This document shows, piece by piece, positions 24,956 through 32,404 of a stretch of 64,000 bases of DNA. The first letter of the stretch is position 1; each line of letters begins with the position of its first letter. The translations under genes and the position numbers were made by a program. Source of the DNA: Bradyrhizobium jicamae (GTDB lineage Bacteria > Pseudomonadota > Alphaproteobacteria > Rhizobiales > Xanthobacteraceae); NCBI RefSeq assembly GCF_018130695.1, contig NZ_JAFCJX010000007.1, positions 124,001 through 188,000 of the forward strand. Reading direction: 5' to 3'. The notes beneath the pieces are model-generated. The model searched no databases and was not told the origin of the DNA. It saw only the letters and a program-made list of their open reading frames with translations.

Positions 24956-25626
24956 TGGTCGGAATCTCCTTCATGGTCGGCAGCAGCTGGTGAGGCTGGC
25001 ACGTTTCGAAACACCTGATTGTTCGCGCGGGCCTTCGAAGCCTCGACCATTTCTTTCATCGACTGGGAAATGGCTTCGCGTTGGCCTCTGACGATCTGCT
25101 TGAGTGCTTGATGCAAGCCGTGCCAGCCGTCCCGAGCGGCAATGCCGGTGAGATCTTCCGCATGGCCCGGAAGCGACTCAAGAACATCGAGTATCCGGCG
25201 CCCCGTCTCCTCTGCGACTTCATCGATGTCATGGGTCGGGACCAAATTGCCCCGAGCTTGCTCTAGCTCGATCCATTTGAGGTCAGCGGCATAAGCCTTC
25301 TCGCGAGCTTGCTCGTCGCGAAACCGCGTGTCGCCCCCGCGGGCGCCCCGTGATGAAGCGCCCGCATTCGCTGTCGACGCTCCCGCCTCGCGTGCCGCGT
25401 TGCCAACTTGGCCGATCAGAGTGTCGTACTGAGCCAAGTTGATGAGCTTTGCGTTGCCCTTGCCTGGTCGCACCATGAGGCGACCGCCCGCGATCAGGGG
25501 CGCAGCGCGCGCCGAAATAGCCTGCTTCGAAACGCCCTTCCGGGCAGCTATTTCCGAGACGCTCAGCCAAAGGCCGTCATCGGGAAGTGTGTCAAGGGGC
25601 GCGGGCGTCAAGGTCAATCGCGTCAA
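24952..25626 (-). CDS. TerS-like DNA-packaging protein (Nu1-type helix-turn-helix)
   Basis: A 224-aa protein. Residues 18-55 form a helix-turn-helix (LWLSVSEIAARKGVSKQAIS). A charged helix follows (about 100-135, DEQAREKAYAADLKWIELEQ) with GNLVPTHDIDEVAEETGRRILDVLESLPG, the arrangement of lambda Nu1-like small terminase subunits: DNA-binding domain plus oligomerisation helix with a GxLVP turn. If right, it would mark the island's DNA for packaging by a helper's large terminase, since none is encoded here. Overlaps both neighbours by 4 nt. Confidence 0.6.
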   Translation of the reverse strand: MTRLTLTPAPLDTLPDDGLWLSVSEIAARKGVSKQAISARAAPLIAGGRLMVRPGKGNAKLINLAQYDTLIGQVGNAAREAGASTANAGASSRGARGGDTRFRDEQAREKAYAADLKWIELEQARGNLVPTHDIDEVAEETGRRILDVLESLPGHAEDLTGIAARDGWHGLHQALKQIVRGQREAISQSMKEMVEASKARANNQVFRNVPASPAAADHEGDSDQ

Positions 25627-26012
25627 CCCATAAAAAAACGGTCTTCAACTGGCGGACCCCCGGGCCCGCCTCGGGTCGCGGTGGAGGGGGTGCTGGGAAG
25701 GACCCGCGCTCCGGAATCGGCGATGAGTCGCAGTGAAGGTTTGGTGAGAGGGGCGCGGTCCACGCGAAAGTAGTAGGGCTCATCGTAACAGGTCGTTGCC
25801 AGTTCAAGTGCTTGAGCGAGAAGCTCTTGCACGCGAGCAAGATCAAACCATGGGTTAACGACGCAGCTCTCTGACTCGTCGAGCGAAAGGACAATGTTCC
25901 CTCGCTTGTTCTCTATGCCTAGCACTAGCGGTATAGAAATTCGGTAGCCCCGTCCCACAAGCCGATCGACGGCTGCACTCAAACCATCAATTCGATCATG
26001 CATTTCCAACAA
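25623..26012 (-). CDS. Hypothetical protein with one GLxAAxDRL motif
   Basis: A 129-aa protein whose N-terminus (DGLSAAVDRLVGRG) carries the same short helical motif as the next two upstream genes. The rest predicts a beta-rich domain (SIPLVLGIENKRGNIVLSLD). Function unknown. The low-complexity GPGGPP near the end is encoded by a GC-rich tract. It starts 25 bp after the 93-aa gene and overlaps the TerS-like gene by 4 nt. Confidence 0.6.
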   Translation of the reverse strand: MLEMHDRIDGLSAAVDRLVGRGYRISIPLVLGIENKRGNIVLSLDESESCVVNPWFDLARVQELLAQALELATTCYDEPYYFRVDRAPLTKPSLRLIADSGARVLPSTPSTATRGGPGGPPVEDRFFMG

Positions 26013-26036
26013 CCCTTTATTCGTAGCGCGCAGCCG

Positions 26037-26318
26037 CTAGGGCGCCCGCTGAAGCATTCGATCAATCGCTGCATCGAGACCGGCGGCAGGCTTCGCGGCC
26101 TGAGAGGATGGGTAGTCGGAACGATCGTCGGGAACAGCTTCCTGATGACGCACGATCAGACGATCTACGGCAGCGTCCAAGCCACTTGCAGCAGCTGGCG
26201 AAACGATCTCTACTTGCGGAGGCTGTCGCTGGGCGAGCAGGCGATCGATCGCGGCATCGAGGCCTTCGACGGTGCCGTAAAATGCGGGTGCAGCGGAATT
26301 ACCAACTCCATTCGTCAC
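26037..26318 (-). CDS. Small protein built from three GLDAAxDR repeats
   Basis: A 93-aa protein made mostly of three copies of a helical motif: EGLDAAIDRLLAQR (about 18-31), SGLDAAVDRLIVRH (about 46-59) and AGLDAAIDRMLQRA (about 79-92), joined by Pro/Gln-rich linkers. The same motif ends the upstream protein and begins the downstream one. It may be a multivalent adaptor, for example for scaffold or capsid. Its ATG overlaps the upstream stop by 4 nt. Confidence 0.65.
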   Translation of the reverse strand: MTNGVGNSAAPAFYGTVEGLDAAIDRLLAQRQPPQVEIVSPAAASGLDAAVDRLIVRHQEAVPDDRSDYPSSQAAKPAAGLDAAIDRMLQRAP

Positions 26319-26794
26319 GATTGACCTCCTACAGGTTTGATGCCTCGTTGCGCCAGCGTACGGTCGACGGCCGCATTGAGCCCATGCGATGGCTGGTTTG
26401 CATCGAAGCCGCCACGCGGATCTTCACCGACGAATTCAATCTTCGGGTCCGGCACGTTGCCATCGAGCCTGGAGCGGCGTGGTGTGACCGTCTTCGCTGA
26501 CATGCGAAGCGTGGCGATTGCGGTATCGGCTGGTAGATCGGTATCGAAAGCGAGATGGTGCGCCAGCTCGTCGCGACCCGCTGCCTCCGCGTGAGTGAGA
26601 ATTGCCTTGAGACGGGTGCGAGCGCTCTTGATCGCTTCCGACCGGATCGTTTGAACGGCTGCAGCTGCGTCGGCCTCGCCGAGTGCGAAAGCAATCGAGC
26701 GAGCTTTCTCGAGTTCAGCGGTCGTGACAGCGGATACATCGGCAGTGATGCCCGCCATTTCCATCACCCGCGCAACTGCTGACATTGCCGACAT
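26315..26794 (-). CDS. Phage scaffold / prohead-protease-tail-like protein
   Basis: The start at 26794 (MSAMSAVARVMEMAG) has AGAGG upstream and gives 159 aa. The block ARTRLKAILTHAEAAGRDEL...LAFDTDLPADTAIATL closely follows a conserved segment found at the C-terminus of phage S49-type prohead proteases, where it serves as scaffold. The protease part itself is absent. The C-terminus carries one GLNAAVDRTLAQR motif. First gene of a chain of 4-nt overlaps down to 23888. Its presence without a recognised capsid gene suggests use of a helper's capsid, an inference. Confidence 0.55.
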   Translation of the reverse strand: MSAMSAVARVMEMAGITADVSAVTTAELEKARSIAFALGEADAAAAVQTIRSEAIKSARTRLKAILTHAEAAGRDELAHHLAFDTDLPADTAIATLRMSAKTVTPRRSRLDGNVPDPKIEFVGEDPRGGFDANQPSHGLNAAVDRTLAQRGIKPVGGQS

Positions 26795-27972
26795 CAAAGC
26801 CGCCTCTCGTTCGAACCGCACGTTGGGACGAGGCGGCGTCCGATCTGCGGAGGGAGACTGTCTGGATATCCCCCGCTCAACGAGCGCCGCCCCGTCGGAC
26901 GCATCTCTCAACCAGGGAAAAAGATGCGGGGCCCTTGTTCGCTGTTCCAAGGCCCATCCGGAGCAGGAGGGGATTCGTTGAGCACTCAAAACCCCCACTC
27001 AGTGCTCAACGCTGGAATTTTTTTGATGGCGGGAGGAACGGGAGGAGGCGGGAGCTGAAATTTGATCGGGCCTTAAGCTCCCGAACGCAATCTGCTCAAT
27101 GGCTTGCAAAGCAAAATGGGAGGAATGGGAGGATAAAATCTCGTACGTGTGTATGAGAGAAATCGCCAACCGTTTGATCAGCCGTCGCGCGCGCACGCGC
27201 ATACGCGTACACGAGGATTCTTCCTCCCATTTTTGATTTAAGCTCCCAAAGCGTTTTCGTTCAGTGAGTTAGCGGAACGGCATAGCTCCCAGCCAGCTCC
27301 CACTTTCCTCCCAACGTAGCTCCCAAAACGCTGAAATGGTCCATCGAGAACCATTTCTGAGAAAAAGCGGTGCAGGTTTGTGACCGCTTTTTTGAGCTTC
27401 GATGCATCGAGTGCGAACTGAAGCTGATTTGCCAAGCAGTCGACAGACCCGCTCAGTGCTCAAAATCCTTAGCGCGATAGTTTACGAGGGTTTTGCGATA
27501 GTTTTGGAGAGGGTTTGGATTTCAGGAAATCCATCTGCATCAATCCTTTAAGCAAAGAACGCGAGGGTAGAGAGGGTTTTCCCTATACGCGCATACAAAA
27601 AATTGCGCAGAAAAACTGTACGAAATCCGAACAGTTGCTTGGGCGAGCACAATGGCCGCCTCCCTCTCTCTTCACATGCGTATAGGCGCGCGAAACCCTC
27701 GTACCCTCGCAGCACCTCGCCTAAGTGCATGTTGCAATTGAAGGAGTTCGCTCGCGATAGTTTTAGAAAACTATCGCCAGACTCTCGCGACCCTCGGTTG
27801 CCGAAAAGCAACAACGCGCCGCGCGCCGCGATCAGATGGTCAGTTGCAATGATGACGACGTGATTCGCTTGGCACCCGAAAGCGCCGCTCGTTGCTCGAA
27901 TCGCAAAATAACTTCGAGGGTTTGCGCATGATCGCGATCGATAGCCTGACGGGGGGTACGGGGGACGAATGC
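26795..27972. other. Palindrome- and repeat-rich region, candidate replication origin
   Basis: About 1.2 kb with no convincing gene (a 65-codon TTG-start frame at 27238-27435 is possible) and less GC-rich than its surroundings. It holds several ordered repeats. An 11-bp inverted repeat CGTTGAGCACT lies at 26976-26986/27001-27011, with AGTGCTCAA recurring near 27455. AAAATGGGAGGAA occurs near 27113 with its inverse near 27224. GCGATAGTTT occurs at 27474, 27495 and 27754, the last forming a perfect 24-bp palindrome (27754-27777). Repeated GAGGGTTT and CTCCCA motifs also occur. It lies between packaging genes and the primase-like end, where satellites keep their origin. Confidence 0.5.
27754..27777. 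repeat. Perfect 24-bp palindrome with GCGATAGTTTT arms
   Basis: Two 11-bp arms GCGATAGTTTT and AAAACTATCGC surround AG. The arm motif GCGATAGTTT also occurs as direct repeats at 27474-27483 and 27495-27504. Possible initiator-binding site or operator. Confidence 0.7.
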
Positions 27973-28440
27973 CTAACGGCGCGCGCCGTTGTTGGTGAGG
28001 ATGGCCTGAATGCGCCGTTGCTTGATCGCCAATGGATGGGCCCGCAGAATGGACCACAGCGCCGCGTAGAGGCTGCCGGCCTCGTGAGGGCACTCCTCGT
28101 CAGAGGCATGGCGCGGCCATATGGCGCTCTCGTATCGCGCCAGGCTGGCCGCAAGTGCCCTTGCGGAGCTGCCGCCTTCCCGAGAGAAAAACCGCTGGAC
28201 CGTCTCGCAGACGAGCGTGTTGCGACGATCGATCTGGTCGATCGTCTCAGAGGTTCTGCTATGGGCTGATCGCAAACCTAAATGCTTCGCGAAATCACCA
28301 CCGTCCACAGCTGCGCACTCGACCGCATGCGCCAGGCGTTCGCACGGGGGGTGAAGCGAGCGTAGCGCGGCGAGGCCTCGCCGGATCTCGTGCTGCAACG
28401 ACTCGTCAGAGCCAGGCGCTGTCTTGTCAGCGAGTGCCAT
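27973..28440 (-). CDS. Hypothetical island protein
   Basis: A 155-aa protein, family unrecognised, helical and basic. It contains RRGLAALRSLHPPCERLAHA and, toward the C-terminus, YAALWSILRAHPLAIKQRRI. Its start overlaps the end of the primase-C-terminus-like gene by 14 nt, implying coupled translation and perhaps a role in replication. Confidence 0.6.
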   Translation of the reverse strand: MALADKTAPGSDESLQHEIRRGLAALRSLHPPCERLAHAVECAAVDGGDFAKHLGLRSAHSRTSETIDQIDRRNTLVCETVQRFFSREGGSSARALAASLARYESAIWPRHASDEECPHEAGSLYAALWSILRAHPLAIKQRRIQAILTNNGARR

Positions 28441-28804
28441 GGGCGAGGTTCTGACCTGAAACGGTCAACTCAATTCCAACCCACCACACGACGTTCGAAA
28501 CGTGCTTTTTAAAGCCGCGTCTTTCCATCTCCATGGTCAAGCGCTTGTTTGTCAACGTGGAGACGCGATGATTCTCGTTGCACCACCGGTCGAACGCGAG
28601 GTGAAGAACGGAAGATTGCACGCGGCCGCTGTGGGATTCGGCAATGCAGGCTTCAAGGAATTGCGTCAGCGAATCGTTTGTGGATGATGGGAGCTTGCTA
28701 CCGCCGCCTTCGCGGCGAGGGGGCGCGGGGGAGCAAACTGCTGGACTGAAGATCTCATCGAGGAACGCTTTGCGCGCGCCCACGCCGGCCGACTGCCAGG
28801 CCAT
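28427..28804 (-). CDS. Primase C-terminal (D5-like winged-helix) protein, start uncertain or truncated
   Basis: The last 75 residues (SLTQFLEACI...HLAFDRWCNENH...RLTMEMERRGFKKH) match the winged-helix tail of phage/plasmid D5-type primase-helicases, where WCxEN and ERGF are typical. The preceding stretch (about 40 residues) is helical. The open frame continues upstream, but beyond about 28,900 it reads through the antisense of the att site and is not coding. The ATG at 28804 is the first internal Met; a longer non-ATG start or loss of the 5' part at the island edge are both possible. Confidence 0.55.
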   Translation of the reverse strand: MAWQSAGVGARKAFLDEIFSPAVCSPAPPRREGGGSKLPSSTNDSLTQFLEACIAESHSGRVQSSVLHLAFDRWCNENHRVSTLTNKRLTMEMERRGFKKHVSNVVWWVGIELTVSGQNLAHGTR

Positions 28805-28979
28805 GCGCAACAGTCCGACTTGAGCTTGCGCCTTTGCGGTAAGCTTGGCGCGATCGCGGGGTGTCTTCGTCGTGCCACCCCCTTGAAGGTTTTGCTTTCC
28901 GCCTATAACCCTTTGACGTGATTGAGGTCGCGAGGCGCTTGTTTTGCAGCTATCGTCTTGTGGTGATTGAAGAACATCG

Positions 28980-29026
28980 AGCTTCCCAAGCTGCATACGA
29001 GGGTTCGATTCCCTTCGCCCGCTCCA
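28980..29026. repeat. attR: 47-bp direct repeat (displaced tRNA-Gly 3' end)
   Basis: Identical to 15975-16021. It is the original chromosomal 3' part of the tRNA gene, now stranded 13 kb away by integration. Confidence 0.95.
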
Positions 29027-29120
29027 TCCCTCATATCGATGGGTCCCTGAGCGGCTTGCGATCACGCAAGCGCCGCCCTAGCTTGCGGCCCCGATCTTCC
29101 AGCCGTCCCGACAGGTCCTG

Positions 29121-30287
29121 ATGCCGCAGCCGCTTCTGTTCCAGCCGATCACGCTTCGCGGCGTGACATCCCGCAATCGCATCCTGATATCGCCGATGTG
29201 CCAGTATTCGGCCGACGACGGCGTCGCCAATGACTGGCATCTGGTGCATCTCGGCAAGTTCGCGCAGGGCGGGGCCGGCATGGTGATGGTCGAGGCGGCC
29301 GCGGTGGTCCCGGAGGGGCGGATCACCCATGGCGATGTCGGGATCTGGAATGAGGTCCAGGCGGCGGCGCTGAAGCGGATCGCGGCGTTCCTGAAGGCGA
29401 ACGGCGCGGTGCCCTCGATCCAGCTGGCGCATGCCGGGCGCAAGGCCAGCATGCAGCGGCCCTGGTATGGCAACGCTGTTCTCGATGACGCGGATCGTGC
29501 GCGGGGCGACCTGCCGTGGCAGGTGGTGGGACCTTCCGCGATTCCGATGGACGAGGGCTGGCTGATGCCGCATGCGCTCGACGTCGCCGAGCTTGCGGCG
29601 CTGAAGGAGCACTGGCGGTTGGCGACCTTGCGCGCGGTGGAGGCCGGGTTCGAATTCGCCGAGGTGCATTGCGCGCACGGCTATCTGCTGCACGCGTTCC
29701 TGTCGCCGCTGTCCAACCAGCGCAGCGACGCCTATGGCGGCGATCGCGCCGGACGCATGCGCTATCCGCTGGAGATCATCGAGACCGTGCGCGCCGCCTG
29801 GCCGGCCGACAAGCCGCTGTCGGTCCGCATCTCCTCGGTCGACGGCGTCGATGGCGGCCTGCAGCTCGACGATCAAATCGCGTTTGCCCGCGAGGCCAAG
29901 GCGCGCGGCGCCGATCTGATCGACTGCTCCTCCGGCGGGCTGCTCGGCTCGGCGACTGCGGCGCGGATTCCGCGCGGCTATGGTTTCCAGGTCCCCTACG
30001 CAGCCGAAATCCGCAAAGCCGCCGATGTCGCGACCATCGCGGTCGGCCTGATCCTGCACCCGCAACAGGCCGAGGAGGTGCTGGCAAATGATCAGGCCGA
30101 TCTCATCGCGATCGGCCGAGAAGCGCTGTTCGATCCGAACTGGCCGCTGCACGCCGAGCTTGCGCTGCGCGGCGAGGGCGGCGAGCTTTTCGGATCGTGG
30201 CCGAAGCAGTATGGCTGGTGGCTGGAGCGGCGCGAGCCGGGCCTACGCAGGCTCGACGGCCCGCCGCTGCCGTTCCGGAAAAACTGA
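29121..30287 (+). CDS. Old yellow enzyme, YqjM-like NADH:flavin oxidoreductase
   Basis: A 388-aa FMN enzyme that reduces activated C=C bonds of enones, maleimides or similar compounds. It has the Cys of the YqjM class near the N-terminus (ISPMCQYSADDG, about residue 26), HAGRKAS for substrate/FMN contact, the catalytic His pair region VHCAHGYLLHAFLSP, and the NxRxDxYGG-like SNQRSDAYGG. First of three genes in an apparent operon; the dehydratase-like gene starts 24 bp downstream. Physiological substrate unknown. Confidence 0.92.
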   Translation: MPQPLLFQPITLRGVTSRNRILISPMCQYSADDGVANDWHLVHLGKFAQGGAGMVMVEAAAVVPEGRITHGDVGIWNEVQAAALKRIAAFLKANGAVPSIQLAHAGRKASMQRPWYGNAVLDDADRARGDLPWQVVGPSAIPMDEGWLMPHALDVAELAALKEHWRLATLRAVEAGFEFAEVHCAHGYLLHAFLSPLSNQRSDAYGGDRAGRMRYPLEIIETVRAAWPADKPLSVRISSVDGVDGGLQLDDQIAFAREAKARGADLIDCSSGGLLGSATAARIPRGYGFQVPYAAEIRKAADVATIAVGLILHPQQAEEVLANDQADLIAIGREALFDPNWPLHAELALRGEGGELFGSWPKQYGWWLERREPGLRRLDGPPLPFRKN

Positions 30288-30311
30288 CAAGAGACGTCGA
30301 GAGGAAATCCC

Positions 30312-31241
30312 ATGGCTATAGTTGCAAAGCGTCCCTATCGCGGCGTGTTCCCGGTCGCGCCGACCATTTTTGACGCCAACGGCAATCTCGACCTCGACGG
30401 GCAGCGGCGCTGCATCGACTTCATGATCGATGCCGGCTCGCACGGCATCTGCATCCTCGCCAATTTCTCCGAGCAGTTCGTGCTGACGGACGCTGAGCGC
30501 GAAGCCGTGATGCATGCGGTGCTGGAGCACGTCGCCGGCCGCGTACCCGTGATCGTGACCACGACGCATTTCTCGTCGGCGATCTGTGCCGAGCGCAGCC
30601 GGCAGGCCGAGGCCGCGGGTGCTGCGATGGTCATGATCATGCCGCCCTATCACGGCGCGACCTTCCGCGTGCCGGAGCCCGCGATCTACGAGTTCTACCG
30701 GACCGTGTCTGACACCATCACCATCCCGATCATGATCCAGGACGCGCCGGTCGCCGGCACGCCGCTCTCGGTGGATTTCCTGGCGCGGATGGCCAAGGAG
30801 CTGGCGAACATCCGCTACTTCAAGATCGAGGTGCCGATGGCCGCCAACAAGCTGCGCGGCCTGATCGAGAAGGGCGGCGCCGAAATCGAAGGCCCGTGGG
30901 ACGGCGAGGAGGCGATCACCCTGATGGCCGATCTCGACGCCGGCGCCACCGGCGCCATGACCGGCGGCGGCTATCCCGACGGCATCCGCCAGATCATCGA
31001 TCCCTACTTCGCGGGCAAGCGTGATGAAGCGATGGCCGCCTATGCGCGCTGGCTACCGCTGATCAATTACGAAAACCGCCAATGCGGCCTGCACGCCTGC
31101 AAGGTGCTGATGCGCGAGGGCGGCGTGATCAAGTCGGATGCCGTGCGCCACCCGCTGCAGCCGCTGCATCCGGCGACGAAAGCGGGCCTGATCGAGATCG
31201 CGAAGATGCTCGATGCGGCCGTGCTGCGCTGGGGGAAGTAA
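30312..31241 (+). CDS. DapA-superfamily lyase, resembling L-2-keto-3-deoxyarabonate dehydratase
   Basis: A 309-aa TIM-barrel Schiff-base enzyme. Lys171 in YFKIEVP is the expected Schiff-base residue. In place of the LYNVP Tyr of true DapA it has MIQDAPVAG, so it should not be a dihydrodipicolinate synthase. QDAP and this Lys position recall 2-keto-3-deoxyarabonate dehydratases. The strand-5/6 GCxxG-type region reads TGAMTGGGYP. GAGGAAA precedes the ATG. It is embedded between an old yellow enzyme and an FMN oxidase, suggesting a catabolic route for a hydroxy/keto acid. Confidence 0.8.
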   Translation: MAIVAKRPYRGVFPVAPTIFDANGNLDLDGQRRCIDFMIDAGSHGICILANFSEQFVLTDAEREAVMHAVLEHVAGRVPVIVTTTHFSSAICAERSRQAEAAGAAMVMIMPPYHGATFRVPEPAIYEFYRTVSDTITIPIMIQDAPVAGTPLSVDFLARMAKELANIRYFKIEVPMAANKLRGLIEKGGAEIEGPWDGEEAITLMADLDAGATGAMTGGGYPDGIRQIIDPYFAGKRDEAMAAYARWLPLINYENRQCGLHACKVLMREGGVIKSDAVRHPLQPLHPATKAGLIEIAKMLDAAVLRWGK

Positions 31242-31247
31242 GAGGCA

Positions 31248-32393
31248 ATGCGCCTTAACGACTGCCACAATTTCCACGACTTCCGCCGGCTGGCCAAACA
31301 GCGGCTGCCGGGGCCGATCTTCAACTATATCGACGGCGCCGCCGACGACGAGGTGACGCTGCGCCGGAACACGGAAGCATTCGAGACGTGCGATCTGCTG
31401 CCGAGCGTGCTGCGCGGGGTGAGCGAGGTCGACATGTCCGTGACGGTGATGGGCCAGCGGCTCGCCATGCCCGTCTACTGCTCGCCGACGGCCCTGCAAC
31501 GGCTGTTCCATCACCAGGGCGAGCGGGCGGTGGCGGCGGCGGCCGGCAAGTTCGGCACCATGTTCGGTGTGTCATCGCTCGGCACGGTCAGCCTCGAGGA
31601 AGCCCGCAGCCTGAGCAACGGCCCGCAGGTCTACCAGTTCTATTTTCACCGGGATCGCGGCCTCAATCGCGAGATGATGACGCGCGCCAAGCAGGCGGGC
31701 ATCGAGGTCATGATGCTGACGGTGGATAGCATCACGGGCGGCAACCGGGAGCGCGACAAGCGCACGGGGTTTGCGATTCCGTTCAAGCTCAATCTTTCGG
31801 GCATTGCGCAGTTTGCCGTCAAGCCGGGCTGGGCGATCAACTACTTCACGCACGAGAAGTTCAGGCTGCCGCAGCTCGACAGTCACGTCGACATGGGGAG
31901 CGGCACGATGTCGATCAGCCGCTATTTCACCGAGATGCTCGACCCGGCGATGACATGGGACGACGTGGCCGAGATGGTGAAGCACTGGGGCGGCCAGTTC
32001 TGCCTCAAGGGCATCATGACGGTGGAAGACGCCCAGCGCGCCGTGGATATCGGCTGCACCGGCATCGTGCTGTCCAACCACGGCGGCCGTCAGCTCGACG
32101 GATCGCGCAGCGGGTTCGATCAGCTGGCCGAGATCGTGGACGCGGTCGGCGACAGGATCGACGTCATGATGGATGGCGGCGTGCAGCGCGGCACCCATGT
32201 GCTGAAGGCGCTGTCGCTGGGGGCGAAGGCCGTGGGCCTCGGCCGCTACTATTTGTTCCCGCTCGCCGCCGCAGGACAGGCCGGTGTGGAGCGTGCGCTC
32301 GGACAGATGCGCGCCGAGATCGAACGCGGGATGAAGTTGATGGGGTGCACGTCCGTCGACCAGCTCTCGCGGCAGAACCTGCGGTTCCGGTGA
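31248..32393 (+). CDS. lldD: FMN-dependent alpha-hydroxy-acid dehydrogenase (LldD-like)
   Basis: Oxidises an L-2-hydroxy acid (lactate, mandelate or related) to the 2-keto acid. The 381-aa protein has PIFNYIDGAADDE at the N-terminus, the active-site His in VLSNHGGRQLDG, and the FMN-phosphate site DGGVQRGTHVLKALSLGAKA. It starts 6 bp after the DapA-like gene, in the same operon. The insert around 180-230 could be the membrane-association loop of LldD-type enzymes. Substrate not assignable, so the symbol is provisional. Confidence 0.85.
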   Translation: MRLNDCHNFHDFRRLAKQRLPGPIFNYIDGAADDEVTLRRNTEAFETCDLLPSVLRGVSEVDMSVTVMGQRLAMPVYCSPTALQRLFHHQGERAVAAAAGKFGTMFGVSSLGTVSLEEARSLSNGPQVYQFYFHRDRGLNREMMTRAKQAGIEVMMLTVDSITGGNRERDKRTGFAIPFKLNLSGIAQFAVKPGWAINYFTHEKFRLPQLDSHVDMGSGTMSISRYFTEMLDPAMTWDDVAEMVKHWGGQFCLKGIMTVEDAQRAVDIGCTGIVLSNHGGRQLDGSRSGFDQLAEIVDAVGDRIDVMMDGGVQRGTHVLKALSLGAKAVGLGRYYLFPLAAAGQAGVERALGQMRAEIERGMKLMGCTSVDQLSRQNLRFR

Positions 32394-32404
32394 GGCGCAG
32401 GGCG

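Larger units (their letters stand above)
15975..29026. mobile_element. 13-kb tRNA-Gly integrative island with phage tail and packaging genes (satellite-like)
   Basis: Bounded by perfect 47-bp attL/attR. The integrase sits next to attL and a primase-C-terminus-like gene next to attR. The genes are almost all on the minus strand and tightly packed: regulator, tape measure, frameshifted tail chaperone, coiled-coil protein, TerS-like protein, motif-repeat proteins and a scaffold-like protein. A palindrome-rich region (26976-27972) may be an origin. No large terminase, portal, capsid, tail tube, baseplate or lysis gene was recognised. The size, integrase plus TerS plus origin resemble phage satellites; the tape measure/chaperone pair is unusual for them. 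A reduced prophage is the alternative. Confidence 0.85.

Noticed and set aside
27548..28093. 181-codon minus-strand frame over the repeat region
   Set aside because: Overlaps the 155-aa gene and the palindromes; composition is not protein-like.
28805..29065. N-terminal extension of the primase-like frame (RRESNPRMQLGKL...)
   Set aside because: It is the antisense translation of the attR tRNA fragment, a well-known false-gene pattern beside tRNA genes.
30312..31241. Dihydrodipicolinate synthase (dapA)
   Set aside because: The conserved LYNVP Tyr is replaced by IQDAP; context is catabolic.
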